Shown: positions 24,198-36,479 of the stretch, one piece after another
How positions within the stretch are numbered: position 1 is the stretch's first letter
Layout of the letters: each line of letters starts with the position of its first letter
DNA from: Mallotus nudiflorus
Taxonomy: Eukaryota; Streptophyta; Magnoliopsida; Malpighiales; Euphorbiaceae
Reading direction: 5' to 3'
Length of the DNA: 64,000 nt
Assembly (NCBI GenBank): GCA_947683625.1
Contig: CANTUR010000125.1
Coordinates: 3,782,001-3,846,000, forward strand
Program-made: the position numbers and the translations under genes
Notes under the pieces: generated by a model
What the model was told of the DNA's origin: nothing
The model's database searches: none
What the model saw: the letters and a program-made list of their open reading frames with translations, nothing else

Positions 24198-27100
24198 GAT
24201 GCTAATTTCCCTTCTTGCCGAACCTCATCACACCTTTCATCGGAGACACCTTTAAAAACACATAGTCTCCAACCTGAAACTCCACATCCTTGCGCTTTGA
24301 ATCCACATAGCTCTTCTGTCTGCTAGCTACGGTCTCTAATCTCCTTTTGATTATAGCAACCTTTTCAATTGCATATTGAACCATCTCGATTCCAGTCAAT
24401 GCTCTCTCTTCAATCTCATCCCAACACAAAGGAGATCTACACTTCCTTTCATACAAAGCTTCATTTGGTGCCATCTCAATATTGCTATGGTAGCTGTTAT
24501 TATATGCAAACTCTATGAGTAGCAAATGATCATCCCAACTACCTCCAAGATCTAATGCACACATTCTTAACATATCCTCAAGTGTTTAGATTATCCTCTT
24601 AGATTGACCATTTGTCTGAGGGTGAAAAGCAATACTAAAATTAAGCCTATTGCCTATTGCTTCCTACAACTTCTACTAAAATCAAAAGGTAAACAGTGAA
24701 CCTCTACTAGATACGATGGACATAGGTACTCTATGAAGGCACACAATATGCTTAATATATAGCTTAGCCAACTTAGTTATAGAATAAATGGCTTTAACTA
24801 GCAAGAAATGAGCAGACTTGGTTAACCTATCCATAATCACCTAGATGGAATTATATCCATACTTAGAACGAGGTAACCCAATCACAAAATCTATAGTAAC
24901 TCTTTCCCATTTCCACTCATGAATTGGAAGTGGCTGAAGCTTCCTAGAAGGCTTATGATGCTCAACTTTCACCTACTGACAAGTTAAGCATTTAGAAACT
25001 TAATAAGCTACATCCTTCTTCAATCCATCACACTAATACAAATCTCTAATGCTGTGGTATATTTTAGTAACACCTGGATGTATACTATAAGCTATAGAAT
25101 GCACTTCCTTAATGATCTCCTCTCTCAAATTATCCACATCAGGAATGCATAATCTACCACTAATCCATAAAACACCTTCGTCATTAAGTGTGAAATAAGT
25201 GAACTTCCTTGCATGAGCATTCTCCTCGAGCTCTAATAGAATAGGATCTCGGCCCTAAGCTGCCTTAATCCTATCTCTTAACACTGATCAGACTCTAAAC
25301 TAAGCTAACAGTTATCCTAATATGTTAATCTTCATCATCAGACCTTGATCCACTAACTCATGAAACTCTTGGATCAAAGGTCTCCTCTCCATACTAATGT
25401 GAGCAAGACTACCTGAGGACTTCCTACTCAAAGCATCTACTACCACATTAACCTTGCCTGGATGATAAAGAATATTAGAGTCATAGTCCTTCAGGAGTTC
25501 TAACCATCTCCTCTACCTCAAGTTCGGATCTCTCTACTGGAAAATTTACTTTAGGCTCTTATGATATATGAAAATCTAATAAGTACTTTAGGCTCTTGTG
25601 ATCTTATGACTTAAAGATCACTATAGCCATCTCTAGGTCATAAATAGGGTAATTCTGTTCATGCTTCTTCAACTGCCTCAAAGCATAAGCTATCACCCTA
25701 CCACTCTGCATAAACACATAACCTAGGCCGACTCTACAGGCATCACAATACATAGTGAACTTATCTTCCTTATTAGGTAAAGCCAAAACTGGAGCTATGT
25801 TCAACTTCCCCTTCAGTAGCTAAAAATTATTCTCACAAGCATCTGACCATACAAACTTAATATTCTTCTAAGTTAGGCGAGTCATAGGAGCTACAATTCT
25901 TAATAAATCTTGCATAAATCTCATATAATACCTAGCCAAACCTAGAAAACTTTGAATCTCCATGACTAATGTCAGTTTGGGCCACTCAAACACTGCCTCA
26001 ATCTTTTATGGATCAACCTGAATACCATTTTTAGATACTATATGTCCAGGGAATGCAACCCTCTCCAGCCAAAAATCACACTTTGAGAATTTAGCATAAA
26101 GTTGATATTCTCTTAGTATTTACAGTATTGTCCTCAAGTGATATTATCAAATTCCATACTCTTCGAATACACCAAATATATCATCAATAAAGACTACTAT
26201 AAACTGATATATAAACAGTCTGAATACTCTATTGATCAGGTCCATAAAAGTAGTTGGTGCATTAGTCAACCTAAATGACATTATTAAAAACTTATAATGG
26301 CCATATCGAGTGCATAATGCCATTTTAGGAACATCGACTTCACTGATCCATAACTGATGATAACCTGACCTCAAGTCAATCTTGAAAAGGAACTATGCAC
26401 CCTAAAGTTGATCAAACAGATAATCTATCCTCGAAATAGGATACTTGTTCTTCATTGTCACCTTATTCAACTCTCTATAATGAATGCACAATCTTAGTGT
26501 ACCATCCTTCTTCATAAACTGGACTGGTGCACCCTAAAGAGAAACACTAGGTTTAATAAAAATCTTATCCAACAAATCTTGCAATTGCTCCTTTAACTCA
26601 TTTAACTCTGCAGGAGCCATTTTGTAGGGTGGCATCAAAATAGGAGTGGTTCCTAGGTCCACATCTATATAGAATTTGATCTCTCTGTGAGGTGGTAAAC
26701 CTGGTAACTCCTCAGGAAAAACATCAGGAAACTCATAGGCAACTGGAACATCTGTGAGAGACAACTTCTCCATTAAAGTATTTTTGACAAGTGCCAAGTA
26801 TCCTTGATAGCCTTTCCTCAGCATCTTGCTAATTGTGATAGCGGAAATGAGATTTTAAGGTGCAAAACTCTTATCACCCACAAACTTAAACTCTTCTTTA
26901 TTTGGAGTTCTAAAAATCACCTCTTTACTTCGACAATCCATAATGGCATAGTACTGAGATAACCAATCCATACCAAGGATCACATCAAATACTATCACAT
27001 CTAACAATACTAATTCCACTGGCAATTCTCTCTGCCACTAACATTGGACAACCGAAAAGAGCAACATCGGTGTCTAATGAATCACTTAGAGGAGTGGCAA

Positions 27101-27290
27101 TAGATAAAGGAAATGCCATCCTCAAAGCTTGCCAACATGACTTTAAAGCAAAATAGGGGACACAAAAGAATGTGTAGTACCCGAATCAATCAAAACTTTT
27201 GCATCCAAATAACAGATTGGAAGTATACCTATAACAATGGCATTAGATGCCTAAGCATTCTGTTGGGTAACGGTGAAAACTCTAGCTTGA
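24198..27290 (-). pseudogene. pol remnant of element 3
   Basis: Protease near 27195-27160 keeps an intact DSGT(T)HSFVS active site, the only preserved one in the window. Downstream is a stretch ending MDWLSQYYAIMD (about 26940). Reverse transcriptase runs from about 26824 to 26147, with VPVAYEFPDVFPEELPGLPP, MRSGYHQL and a VVFIDDI active site. RNase H is at about 25804-25450 (KFTMYCDACRVGLGY, YDLEMAIV). Integrase follows to 24202; its second catalytic Asp reads SSRG, and the catalytic Glu region reads GQSKRI, so it looks inactive. The last codons run MRFGKKGN-stop into LTR sequence. Several stops and shifts are present. Confidence 0.8.
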
Positions 27291-27379
27291 CTTTGACCTC
27301 CTTGCTGGCTGGTGGAAGCCTAACCAAAACCCCTAACACCCCTTTTGCTACCTCTACCATGGCTCTGTTGGGCAACAAT

Positions 27380-28542
27380 TTGCATCATACTCGGATATTG
27401 AGTTGAAGGCAACTAAAAAGGAGTTGGAGCTAGAGCTGAACTGGTAATCGACTGCTGCAAAAATGGCTGTTGATAGCCAAACTATGGACACACTCTAGCA
27501 AAATGTCTCATCTATTCACATATAAAACAAGCTCTATGAGTCATGTAGCATAGTCCTTAATGGACTCTCCCACACATCTGACAAGCATTGACTATTGATC
27601 CTGTGCTACCATAACCTAAACTCTGACCACTGCTACTACTGGTAGATCTAGAACCAAATATAATAGGTCTACGTGGTCCACCATGACCATGTTTACTACT
27701 CTTATGGACTCCCTGCTGAGGCCTATGTGCTCTAAAATCCTCCTGATTGAACACCTCCTAGCTGATAATGATTAGGCATAACTCCTTGCCTGACTAGTCT
27801 GAGCTCTATCTCCTTAGCCAACTCTATCATTGACTCGAGAGTAAGGCCTGCAGTAGGCATCCTAGCAAAAGTAGAACCTAGTCTAGTGACATACGTTGTA
27901 ACGATCAAATACTAATCTCGCATCAGGTTCTTTACATATCGACCTAATATGAGGAACTCTCTGGTGTAGTCCTCTACAGATTTATCACCTCTAGTGATGT
28001 TGGTCAATAATTATTTGTAGCTCATCCATAGTGGCTTAAGATAGAAATGCCTCATAAACCTCTCTCAAAATTAAGCCCATGTCATCATCATCATGAGTGG
28101 CTGAATGACCTGAACGAACCAATCTAGGACTGGTCCCTTAATAGATAGTTCGATGATCATGATCTGTTGATATTCAGTATGAGCAGTTTGAGTCTTTATC
28201 TCAATAAGTGTGTAAAAAATCTAGAGGGTCCGATGTCCCGATGAAAGATATCCTGTTGACTTTGGCATAAAATAACGTTGCCTTAGGGTCAAACATACCC
28301 TCCTAATATGCAGGTTGCATATGCAATGCAACTGGAGGTATAACAGCTTCCTTGAACTCCTGCTCTACAAGTTTCACATCCTATAAATATCTCTGCCTAT
28401 AACAACTTGCCGCTCCTCGAGGTCTACCTCTGCCTCTACTTATGGGCCTGGCCGACAGCTTTTGAGGTAAAACCTCATCTTGAAAGGACTCATTATCCTT
28501 GGCCTTAACGATCGATGGAGCGACATACGCTCGTCTCCTCAT
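27380..28542 (-). pseudogene. gag remnant of element 3
   Basis: The start is chosen at the ATG at 28542-28540 (MRRRAYVAPSIVK), which matches the gag start of element 4 and lies shortly after the primer-binding site. The N-terminal frame is open to 28381, then stops accumulate. A Gly/Ser-rich stretch (27754-27557) leads to a CCHC zinc knuckle reading CFICE-stop-MRHFARVC near 27530-27490. The TAG sits where gag proteins of this group usually have Gln, the same defect as in element 1. A plus-strand open frame at 27113-27406 is a shadow of this region and of protease. Confidence 0.7.
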
Positions 28543-28721
28543 TCTAAAAAGATAAAAACCAACAAGATTTAGACAAAATAGACAATATACAGACAACCTA
28601 ATGATTGCGTGAAAAACTAAATCAAGAAAAACTTATCAAAGACACAATCGAACCTAACTACTATAGTAGTTTCAAAGAAAATAAAATTTTGAAAACCTAG
28701 GTCCACAACATTAAAAACCTA

Positions 28722-28733
28722 GGCTCTAATACC
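28722..28733 (-). other. Primer-binding site of element 3
   Basis: The minus strand reads TGGTATTAGAGCC, two to six bases inside the LTR end at 28739. It matches the initiator methionine tRNA type with one change. Confidence 0.82.
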
Positions 28734-28738
28734 AACTT

Positions 28739-31500
28739 TGTCATGACCCAAATCGGGAGTCATGATCGGTGCTAAGGGATGGGAATTCTTTTGAATTCGG
28801 AACCCATAACAAGCATTAAAAATAAAAACACATGCAATAATAATATAAAAATATGCCACAATTAAAATTTTAATCAATATAAAAATAAATCTTAAATGTC
28901 ATATCATAATAAAAATATTTCATATAATATTTTGATACAATAATCTCAAAACCAAAACAACATACTACTGATACAATAACACTACTACTGCAATCTCTAG
29001 AATACAATAAGAGTTCAAATAATAAATTTACATAATCTAGCTGGAGCTATAGAAGACTGGTAAAGAGGTCTACCATTGAGGTTTGAAGAAGAATCTCCTA
29101 AAAAAATATTGAGGGGGATTAGACCTCACTAAGTGAAGTATTAAATTATATATACATGCAACCTAAATTCATATACAATCAACCATCAGTGTGTGTGTGT
29201 GTGTATATATATATATATCACACAAATGCTGAAATTCACTTTTATATAATATAAAATGCATAAAATTATTTTAGTTGAAGGATCAGAGTAGAACCCTAAT
29301 AGTTTGCAACCTTGATCATAAAAATCTCATTAGCCAAACAAGCTTACTTAATTCCAAAATAATTCTCTTTATTCCATTTTAGATAGTAGATTGGCCCCGA
29401 GACACTAAGTTAACCGAGCTCCTGTAGTCTCACTATCAGTATGATTGGCCTTGAGACACTAGGTCAACCGAGCTCCTACAATCATACTACTCACTCACAT
29501 CAATGCTCAATAATCAAAATAATCAAATTTCACCTTAAAGGATTTAATAATATTATCCTTAAAGTCTAACGAACCAGTACGTACACAGTCCTAGTGTAGC
29601 CCACTAGGTAGCACGTTCTACTTACATCCTTCAAATAAATCGTATATTTATAGGAAATAATAAAATGAATAATTGAAATATAATGGCATCCATTATAGAA
29701 GAATATACCATTTATATCCCAAATATATGCCAAGCATTTATTAAAAATATATCGAATATACACTAAAAATATTCCAAATATAAATGCCATATGTATACCA
29801 AAATAAATCATGAATATATACAAAATATACCAAGTATATATTAAAATAATATCAAGCACATACGTTGCATATATATCGAAATATATCAAAAATATATTGA
29901 AAGTCTACCAAACATATACTAAATCATTTAATAAAACAATTCATGTTTAAATACATATTAAAAACATGAATGCTCATAATCATGTATCTTATATGCAATG
30001 CATATATAGAATAATAACTCACAAGTTTGTGCTCCTTGAGACAAACTTAATGGGCCTAGTTTGATAGGCCTTGGTCTTGGCGCAACTATAGAAAATAAAT
30101 AATAACAAAAAAATGGGAATAAATCCCTAACTTTACACTTCTAGAATTACTAGAGAAAGACTCGATTTAAGAAACGACTCGATCAAAATTAAAACTCAGG
30201 ATCAACCCAACTGTCATGTTTTACGGGAATTCTATCAAAAATTTGACAGAGTCTCCTCTGTAAAACGGACATCTCTCTACTGAAAGTAGAGTCAATCCTA
30301 CAAGCAAATACACTGCTATATTCATAAATGCTCACTACCTTAGGTTGGGACCCCGAACTACACAATTTCCAACCGAGTTTCAGAATTCACAATAAAATCA
30401 ATAATTAATAATAATAATACTAATATACTAAAAATCATCAAAATCCATAAATATAAATAATAAACCACAATATAATATATTTAAATAATAAAAACATTAA
30501 AGCTAATTATTTTTCCAAATTAGTTAATAAAATCTCAAATATTTATATAATATTAACAAAAATCCAAATTTTTGATTATTTGAAATTAAATAGTAAAATT
30601 TACAAATAATTATTCGAATAGTTTACATATATAATAAAATAGTTAAAAACTCATTTAATCACAAAAATAGTAAATAAATTTATTATTTGAATATATTTTC
30701 AAAATTTTTATTAATTAGTTAAAAATAGAAAAAAATTTGTAAAAATTATTTTAATACTATTTATTATTCCAAATTCACTTAAAAATACTAATTAACCATA
30801 ATTTCAATTAAAACACCAAATTCGCCAATTTATATTAATTTTTCCAAAAATTAATTTTTCACATAAACTTTCAAAAATTTGTAATAAATAATCAGGACAT
30901 AATTTTCAATTCATACTATTTATTAAAAATAAAAACATTTTCTGATGAGGGTCATTGGAACAATGATTCACCAAAAAATTCAAATAATTCAAAAAAATCA
31001 ACAAAAATAATATATGCATAGATTTAGCTACCCTTAATAACATTTCTAAAGACACTTAGCCTAAAACATAGAAAATCAAGCTTAAAAAATAAAAACTAAA
31101 ATTAACCTAAATGAAAACTTAAATAAAACTTCCAAATGGATGAACTTAAGCTCAAAGCGAGCTTGGAAATGGCTTCCTTAGAGCTAGAGGATTCCAAAGA
31201 GTGAGCTAAGGCTGTTAGAATCAATGCCAGCGATGATGGAAGCTTCCTATTGCTGCTTTGGTTTTAGGCGATTTCCGACAATAGACAGGCACTTTACTGG
31301 TGGCTAGAAGAGGAAGATGGGAGATGATGGCAGTGAGTGGTGGTGGCAGTTGGTGGCTCTTGTGAGGCTAGGTGGTGGCTTGAAAATCGCTGGAGAGGGA
31401 AGAAAAAAATAGGGGAAAGAAAGAAAGAAAGAAATAAATAAATGTACCAAAATTTTATGTATCCTGTCCTTTTCTTTATATATATATATATATAATATAC
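28739..31500 (-). repeat. 5' LTR of element 3
   Basis: It opens at 28739 with TGTCATGACCC (the LTR end on the minus strand) and matches 21438-24197. A GT/TA microsatellite lies at 29190-29218, two tandem GAGACACTA(A/G)GT repeats at 29399-29490 and the conserved core at 30214-30300. On the minus strand a TATA-like run (31494-31476) precedes the region where the 3' LTR copy begins, so transcription probably starts near 31455. The outer end is uncertain and may include the microsatellites to 31855. Confidence 0.75.
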
Positions 31501-31504
31501 CGCA

Positions 31505-31586
31505 CACTAAAACAAGCATAATATAATAATAACACTAATAATAATAACCATAACAATAGTTATGATAATAATAAAAAACTATAATG

Positions 31587-31623
<37 letters not shown>

Positions 31624-31742
31624 TAAAACTATAATAACAATAACAAATAATAATAATAACAACAACAACAACAACAAAAACAACACACATGCATGAAATA
31701 GTAACACTAACAACAATGGTGGTGGTAGTAGTAGTAGTAGTA

Positions 31743-31795
<53 letters not shown>

Positions 31796-31855
31796 ACTAC
31801 TACTACTACTACTACTACTAACTTCCAAATAAATTCTTACACGTAATAAAATATT
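31505..31855. repeat. Compound trinucleotide microsatellite cluster
   Basis: In order: AAT runs (about 31584-31619), AAC runs (31658-31680), then seven GTA, about fifteen ATA and nine TAC units (31725-31818). The GTA and TAC arms are complementary. The minus-strand 117-residue isoleucine-rich frame across this region is a microsatellite artefact. It may be the expanded U3 of element 3 or lie between elements 3 and 4. Confidence 0.85.
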
Positions 31856-31859
31856 TAAC

Positions 31860-32760
31860 ATAAAATAAATAAATACTATTCCCTTCAACTTATTTTTTTA
31901 GGACCTCACAGTCTGCCTAGTTTTGGTCGTCGTCTGTGTTGGGTTTCTTCTTCATCGATAGTATTATGTATGTCTATTTGATTTCAACATTATGTAATTG
32001 AATTCTAGATACCGTCGTAGTTGATTATGAAACTTATGCTATAGATATTATGGATTTGTGTTGTGTTGAAATATTGTTGTAATGGAGTAATGACTTATGT
32101 ATTTGATATTAATGATTTTATCCAAAGTATTGCTATTAAGTGATTGTTATTTATTTATGAAAATTTTCAAGGCTTATTATGGGTTTCGATTGCATTTTTG
32201 CATTTCCCATTCCTTAGTGTCGGTTACATATTCTAGGTTCGGGTCTTGACAAAGTTGGTATAAGAGCTAATGGTTTATTTATTTGATCTTTAAGTCATTA
32301 GAATATGTCTTTTCTTGAACTGCTATGGTAAATAGGTGTTATATGTTAATTGTCATCACTGTTATTTCTAGAATTCCATGTATTTGTTAGTTCATTATTG
32401 TGTTTTGAATTTCATTGGTTTTGTGTTTTTCAAAATGAGACGAAGAGCACGGAATGCTCCTATTATGGATACAGCTTATGATGAGGGCAAGCAGTTCATT
32501 TAGGATGAAGCTCCTCCTAACCCACATCATAAAGGAAATGGTGGACCTAGAACTGCTACAACTGATAGCAAGAGCAATAGCAACAAGTTGAACTAGAAGT
32601 TCCAAAAGTGGATCTTACAACTTTTGTAGTTGGTATGGCAAGGATTAACCAAGGCTTAACAACACTTAATCAAGTTATGCCTTTGGTATAGCAGATGTTA
32701 CATTAGAGAAACCAAAGAATCTTCTTTGAACATACCTTTCAAGTCAATTGTGCCTATTGG
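31860..32760 (+). mobile_element. Truncated 5' end of a gypsy element
   Basis: About 390 bases of the terminal part of an LTR (ending GGGTCTTGACA at 32251), a primer-binding site (32256-32267, TGGTATAAGAGC) and the start of gag are present. The left part of the LTR and everything after early gag are missing. The LTR piece contains the CCCTTCAACTTATTTTTTT phrase also found in the solo LTR near 10677. Confidence 0.72.
32435..32760 (+). pseudogene. gag N-terminal fragment of element 4
   Basis: The frame opens at ATG 32435 with MRRRARNAPIMDTAYDEG, aligning with the gag start of element 3 (28542). In-frame stops occur near 32501 and 32594, and the fragment fades out by about 32760. It encodes only the basic N-terminus of the structural protein, without the capsid fold or zinc knuckle. 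A minus-strand frame at 32387-32605 is a shadow. Confidence 0.6.
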
Positions 32761-35590
32761 ATGAGATTATGAGTTTAATGATGAGAAGCTGCTAGACAAG
32801 AAAGAAAAATGTATAGTTAAGGTACAGAAAGATGAAGTCATGGAGACAATTGGCGAGAAAATGCAAGAATAGCCACTTTGTCAGCCACCTAAGGGATAGC
32901 CACCTTGAGACTCAGTATCCCTAGCATTTAGAATAAAAAATAATTATCTTATTCTTTTATTTAAATAACATTTTGGTTTCTTTAGAACTTATGTTTTATT
33001 AATCAATGATATGAATTCTGAGCATGCTTACTTATGCAATGTACATCCTAATGGTGTTGTGCATTATGATATTGATCGCATCTGCATGTTTAACATAAAT
33101 TTAATCCAATTAGATTCATCTAGTGTGGACATAAATGAAAATTAAAAGAACATTCATATATCATATGATATAACTTTTGAAGAGTAAAAAAAGAGAAAGA
33201 ACAAAGAGAGAGAAAAAGAAAGAAAAAAGAATAGTAAGGTAAAATTAGTGAAAAAATCTAAAAGGACTAACTGATAAGATGAGTTATATCATGATATGAT
33301 GAATGTACTCATTTTTACCCTAATGAATTAGTAAAATTGAATTTGAAGTTTTTCAAATATTATATATTCATCTTTATCATACTGTATATGTATCTGAATG
33401 GAAAGAAAATACATAATGAAAGCTAAAGTCAGAGCTAAGATATCACTATTTTAGTTATATTTTCTCTTTTTGTCACCCTTTTGTCATTTTGTTTATAAAT
33501 CTAGTGTCCCTTTGTACCTAAAAAATCCAAGTGGTCCAATAATTTGCATTGCAACTATTGTCTTGTAATTGTTATTGCATCAATATCAAACCTCAAATTC
33601 TGCTCGAGTTCTTTAAGGAGTAGGTACAATTGACTTTAGCTTTAAGAACTCACTTCAGTCAGTTCACCAGCTTCTTTACATCTTTTGTACATGAGACTAT
33701 AACTAATTCAGTTGGTAAGTAAAAGGATTAACAATAGTAGTGAACAAACTGAGTTTCTCACACACATAAAGAAAAGACTTCTAGAATATCATTGATGAAT
33801 TCAAAATGAAATTGAGGGCAAAATGTAGCTTTGAGGGCAACTTGGGGAAAAATAGTAAATCTATATTCAAGGACTGAAGAGTCAACAAAAGAGATCTCAA
33901 GGCGGAAAGAAGTAAACTACAAGCATGCAATACATCAATTATCATACAATAAAAGCAGAAGCAAAAAGAAAAGTTCAATAGTGCATCAATCAAAGAGCTC
34001 CAGTGTCAAGCCATGTACTCCACTTGCTAGCCTAGACATGTATCTAACAAACTATATCAGAAGCTCTAACATCAGAAGTACCAATCTTGAAGGATCCAAA
34101 GCTCAAATCTACAAGATATTGATAAAGTACGTCATTCTTACACTCCAATATCAATAACATAGTTATGTTCCAAACAAAACACCTATTAAGATGATCATGC
34201 ATGTCATACATAACATGAATACACTTGCATACATTTGTTATGAAACACTTTCATTGCATAATAAAGTCTTTGAGCCTAGGCGAGGTTGTGCAAATACTCT
34301 GCTACTAACATTTAAAATTAGTGTTGTGAAAGTATAGGAAAAAAATCAGAGTGTTCATATGTGAAGCATCTAAAGGAAATGGTAGCAGTATCAAGGTGAA
34401 CCTAATGCTCAATAGGACTTTATACCATAGAAGCCTAATAAATCATAGGCCTATCGAGCAAGAGAATATCACTGATAGTGATACTTGCAAAAGCATCATC
34501 CTGGTAACCTCAAAGGATTGGATGGGAGTCTCAGGTTCTTTAAACATCCATCTCTATATTCTTATTTGGAGCATCATCTAGAATACGACCTGGAGTCTCA
34601 ATAAAAGGAAAACCTGCTCCCATGAACTATAAAAGCAAAAGACAATCAATAATGTGAGGAGTAATAAAAGACAAATGTACTTTAGATTGGTTAATGAGAA
34701 TTTTCTCCAAGAGATGCATCTGAATGTACCTTTGAAGATAAGAACACTTAAGTAAGGACATGGCATCAAATCCCTAGAGAGCCTCTCTCAACTCTTAACT
34801 AGTCAAAGGAAAACTCTATAATGTCAATACCAGTATATGGTATGGAATATGGTGATGAGAAGGTTCAACATGCTAGTGATACATTCGTCAACCCTAAAAA
34901 GGGAAGGATGCACTCGAAACTTAAAATGAATGCACTCTAAAAAATTATTTGATCATGAAATAGGACCTCTAACTCTTGAACATTTTTTATAGGAGATGTC
35001 AATAAGAGGAATGTAGCCCTCTACCATAGCATCAATAGAATGACAGAAAGACAAATTCAGCTCTAGGCCATGGCATCAATTGTGGATTATCATGACCTTT
35101 GTGATAAAAGACATCATCACCACAATCAAAAGGGAAGAATGCAAAAGAATAACATTGCATTTTGACAAAATCTCTTCACTTGGAAAAATAAAAGAGAATG
35201 AAAATGGGAAAGGAACCAATACATTAATAAGAATGGGCAAGATAGCAAATGCCATAGTATAACTTTATTTCCTTAGATTCTATAATAAAGTACAATCTTA
35301 ATAATAAAATCCATAAATTGAAAGTAAATTTAACCACTTCATGTCATGAGATTATGTGTGAAATAGCATATCTTATAACCTGTGATCATAATGGTTTTCT
35401 TTAATTAGCCCCATAGATTTCAGATGATCAGTTAACAGCTTTGTGCTGAGAGTTTGTAAACTCTAATTAATGCTTGCTTTACACCCAAACAAGGGGAAGA
35501 ATATGCAAAAACAAAATCTATGGACTTGAAATATAAATTGCTTGAATTTTAGAGTATCATTTTAGTATTTTGAATAATAAATGTGCATAT
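32761..35590. other. Unassigned region, no recognisable gene
   Basis: Several short open frames occur (33831-34157 and 34351-34581 on plus, 33781-33993 on minus, 35080-35262 on plus), but none has a recognisable motif or a run of ordinary coding sequence. Composition is less AT-extreme than the spacers. A lysine/glutamate-rich stretch lies at about 33180-33280. It may be the decayed internal region of the element whose LTR lies at 37701-40100, but I see no reverse transcriptase or integrase in it. Confidence 0.5.
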
Positions 35591-35945
35591 AATCTACTCC
35601 AATGCTCATAAATGAGTACAAGTACAAAATCCCTTAACGGTATCCACGTTGAGTAATATGAGAAAGGTGAGGGACTACTAACAGGGGAATCAAAATAAAA
35701 GCAAGCATAATTTACTCCAATGCTAAAAAATGAGTAAGAGTATCAATAAGAAACCTCTAGTGGTATCCATGCTGAGTAATATGAGAAAGTCGGGGGAATA
35801 TTAAAAGATGACCATGCTAAAAAGCTACTTTATTTACTCCAATGCTCAGTAAAAGTATGAGTATCCAAAGGACCTTTCCAATGGTATCGACACTAAGTAA
35901 TATTATAAAGGTGGGGGATACTCAGATAAGGAAGAAAAGTACAAA
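35591..35945. repeat. Three tandem repeats of about 120 bp
   Basis: The phrase TACTCCAATGCT recurs at 35595, 35713 and 35835. Each copy continues through GGTATC(C/G)A(C/T) and GAGTAATATGAGAAAG-like words to a (G)GGGG(A/G)(A/C)TA-type end. Copies are clearly related but diverged. They lie upstream of the 91-bp array and of the LTR at 37701. Confidence 0.8.
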
Positions 35946-36479
35946 AATAATTCAAAGACTATTTTGATACTCAAAATTTGCTCTTTTTATGCTCAATTTT
36001 CATAAGTTTTATTTACCAAATTCTCCCTAAAATTAGGTGTGGAAGTACACTCTTCACTTAGTAAAAAATATGCTCTCATCATAAGATGGTTAATGATACC
36101 TTTGACTTTTATGAATGACAAATAAATAATAGTCATGAAAATCAAAATTAGTGAGATTTATTGAGTGCATGTTATCTCATGATAAAGTGATGAATTTTCT
36201 CATAAATTTAAAAGAGTACCTTTTATAACAATCATCATGATGAACTAACTTTAACAAGTCTTTAGAAATAGTAAGTCTAGAAGAAGATAAACCCAATATG
36301 TGGAATTAGCACTAGCACTATCAAGTCAATCAAAGTCAGTAAGCAATAAAGGCAGTTGATCAAAATAAATCAACAAAATTCAAAGACAATAAGCAAACCT
36401 TCCAATCAGTTAACACAGTTGATTGACATAAAATCTCAAAATTCCAATTTAATTTATGCATTTTTCATACACAACATAA

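Larger units (their letters stand above)
21438..31500 (-). mobile_element. Ty3/gypsy chromovirus with deleted 3' end
   Basis: Read on the minus strand: a 5' LTR (31500-28739), primer-binding site, gag, protease with an intact DSGT motif, reverse transcriptase, RNase H, integrase, then an abrupt switch at about 24197 into the 3' LTR (to 21438). The end of integrase, the chromodomain, the purine tract and the U3 start of the 3' LTR are missing. Its left end abuts the truncated LTR that stops at 21437. No clear target duplication was seen. Confidence 0.82.

Noticed and set aside
31535..31888. 117-residue minus-strand frame with long Ile, Ser, Thr and Val runs
   Set aside because: A microsatellite artefact, not a membrane protein.
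32387..32605. Minus-strand 72-residue Ser-rich frame
   Set aside because: A shadow of the gag fragment on the plus strand, which starts with the conserved MRRRA motif behind a primer-binding site.
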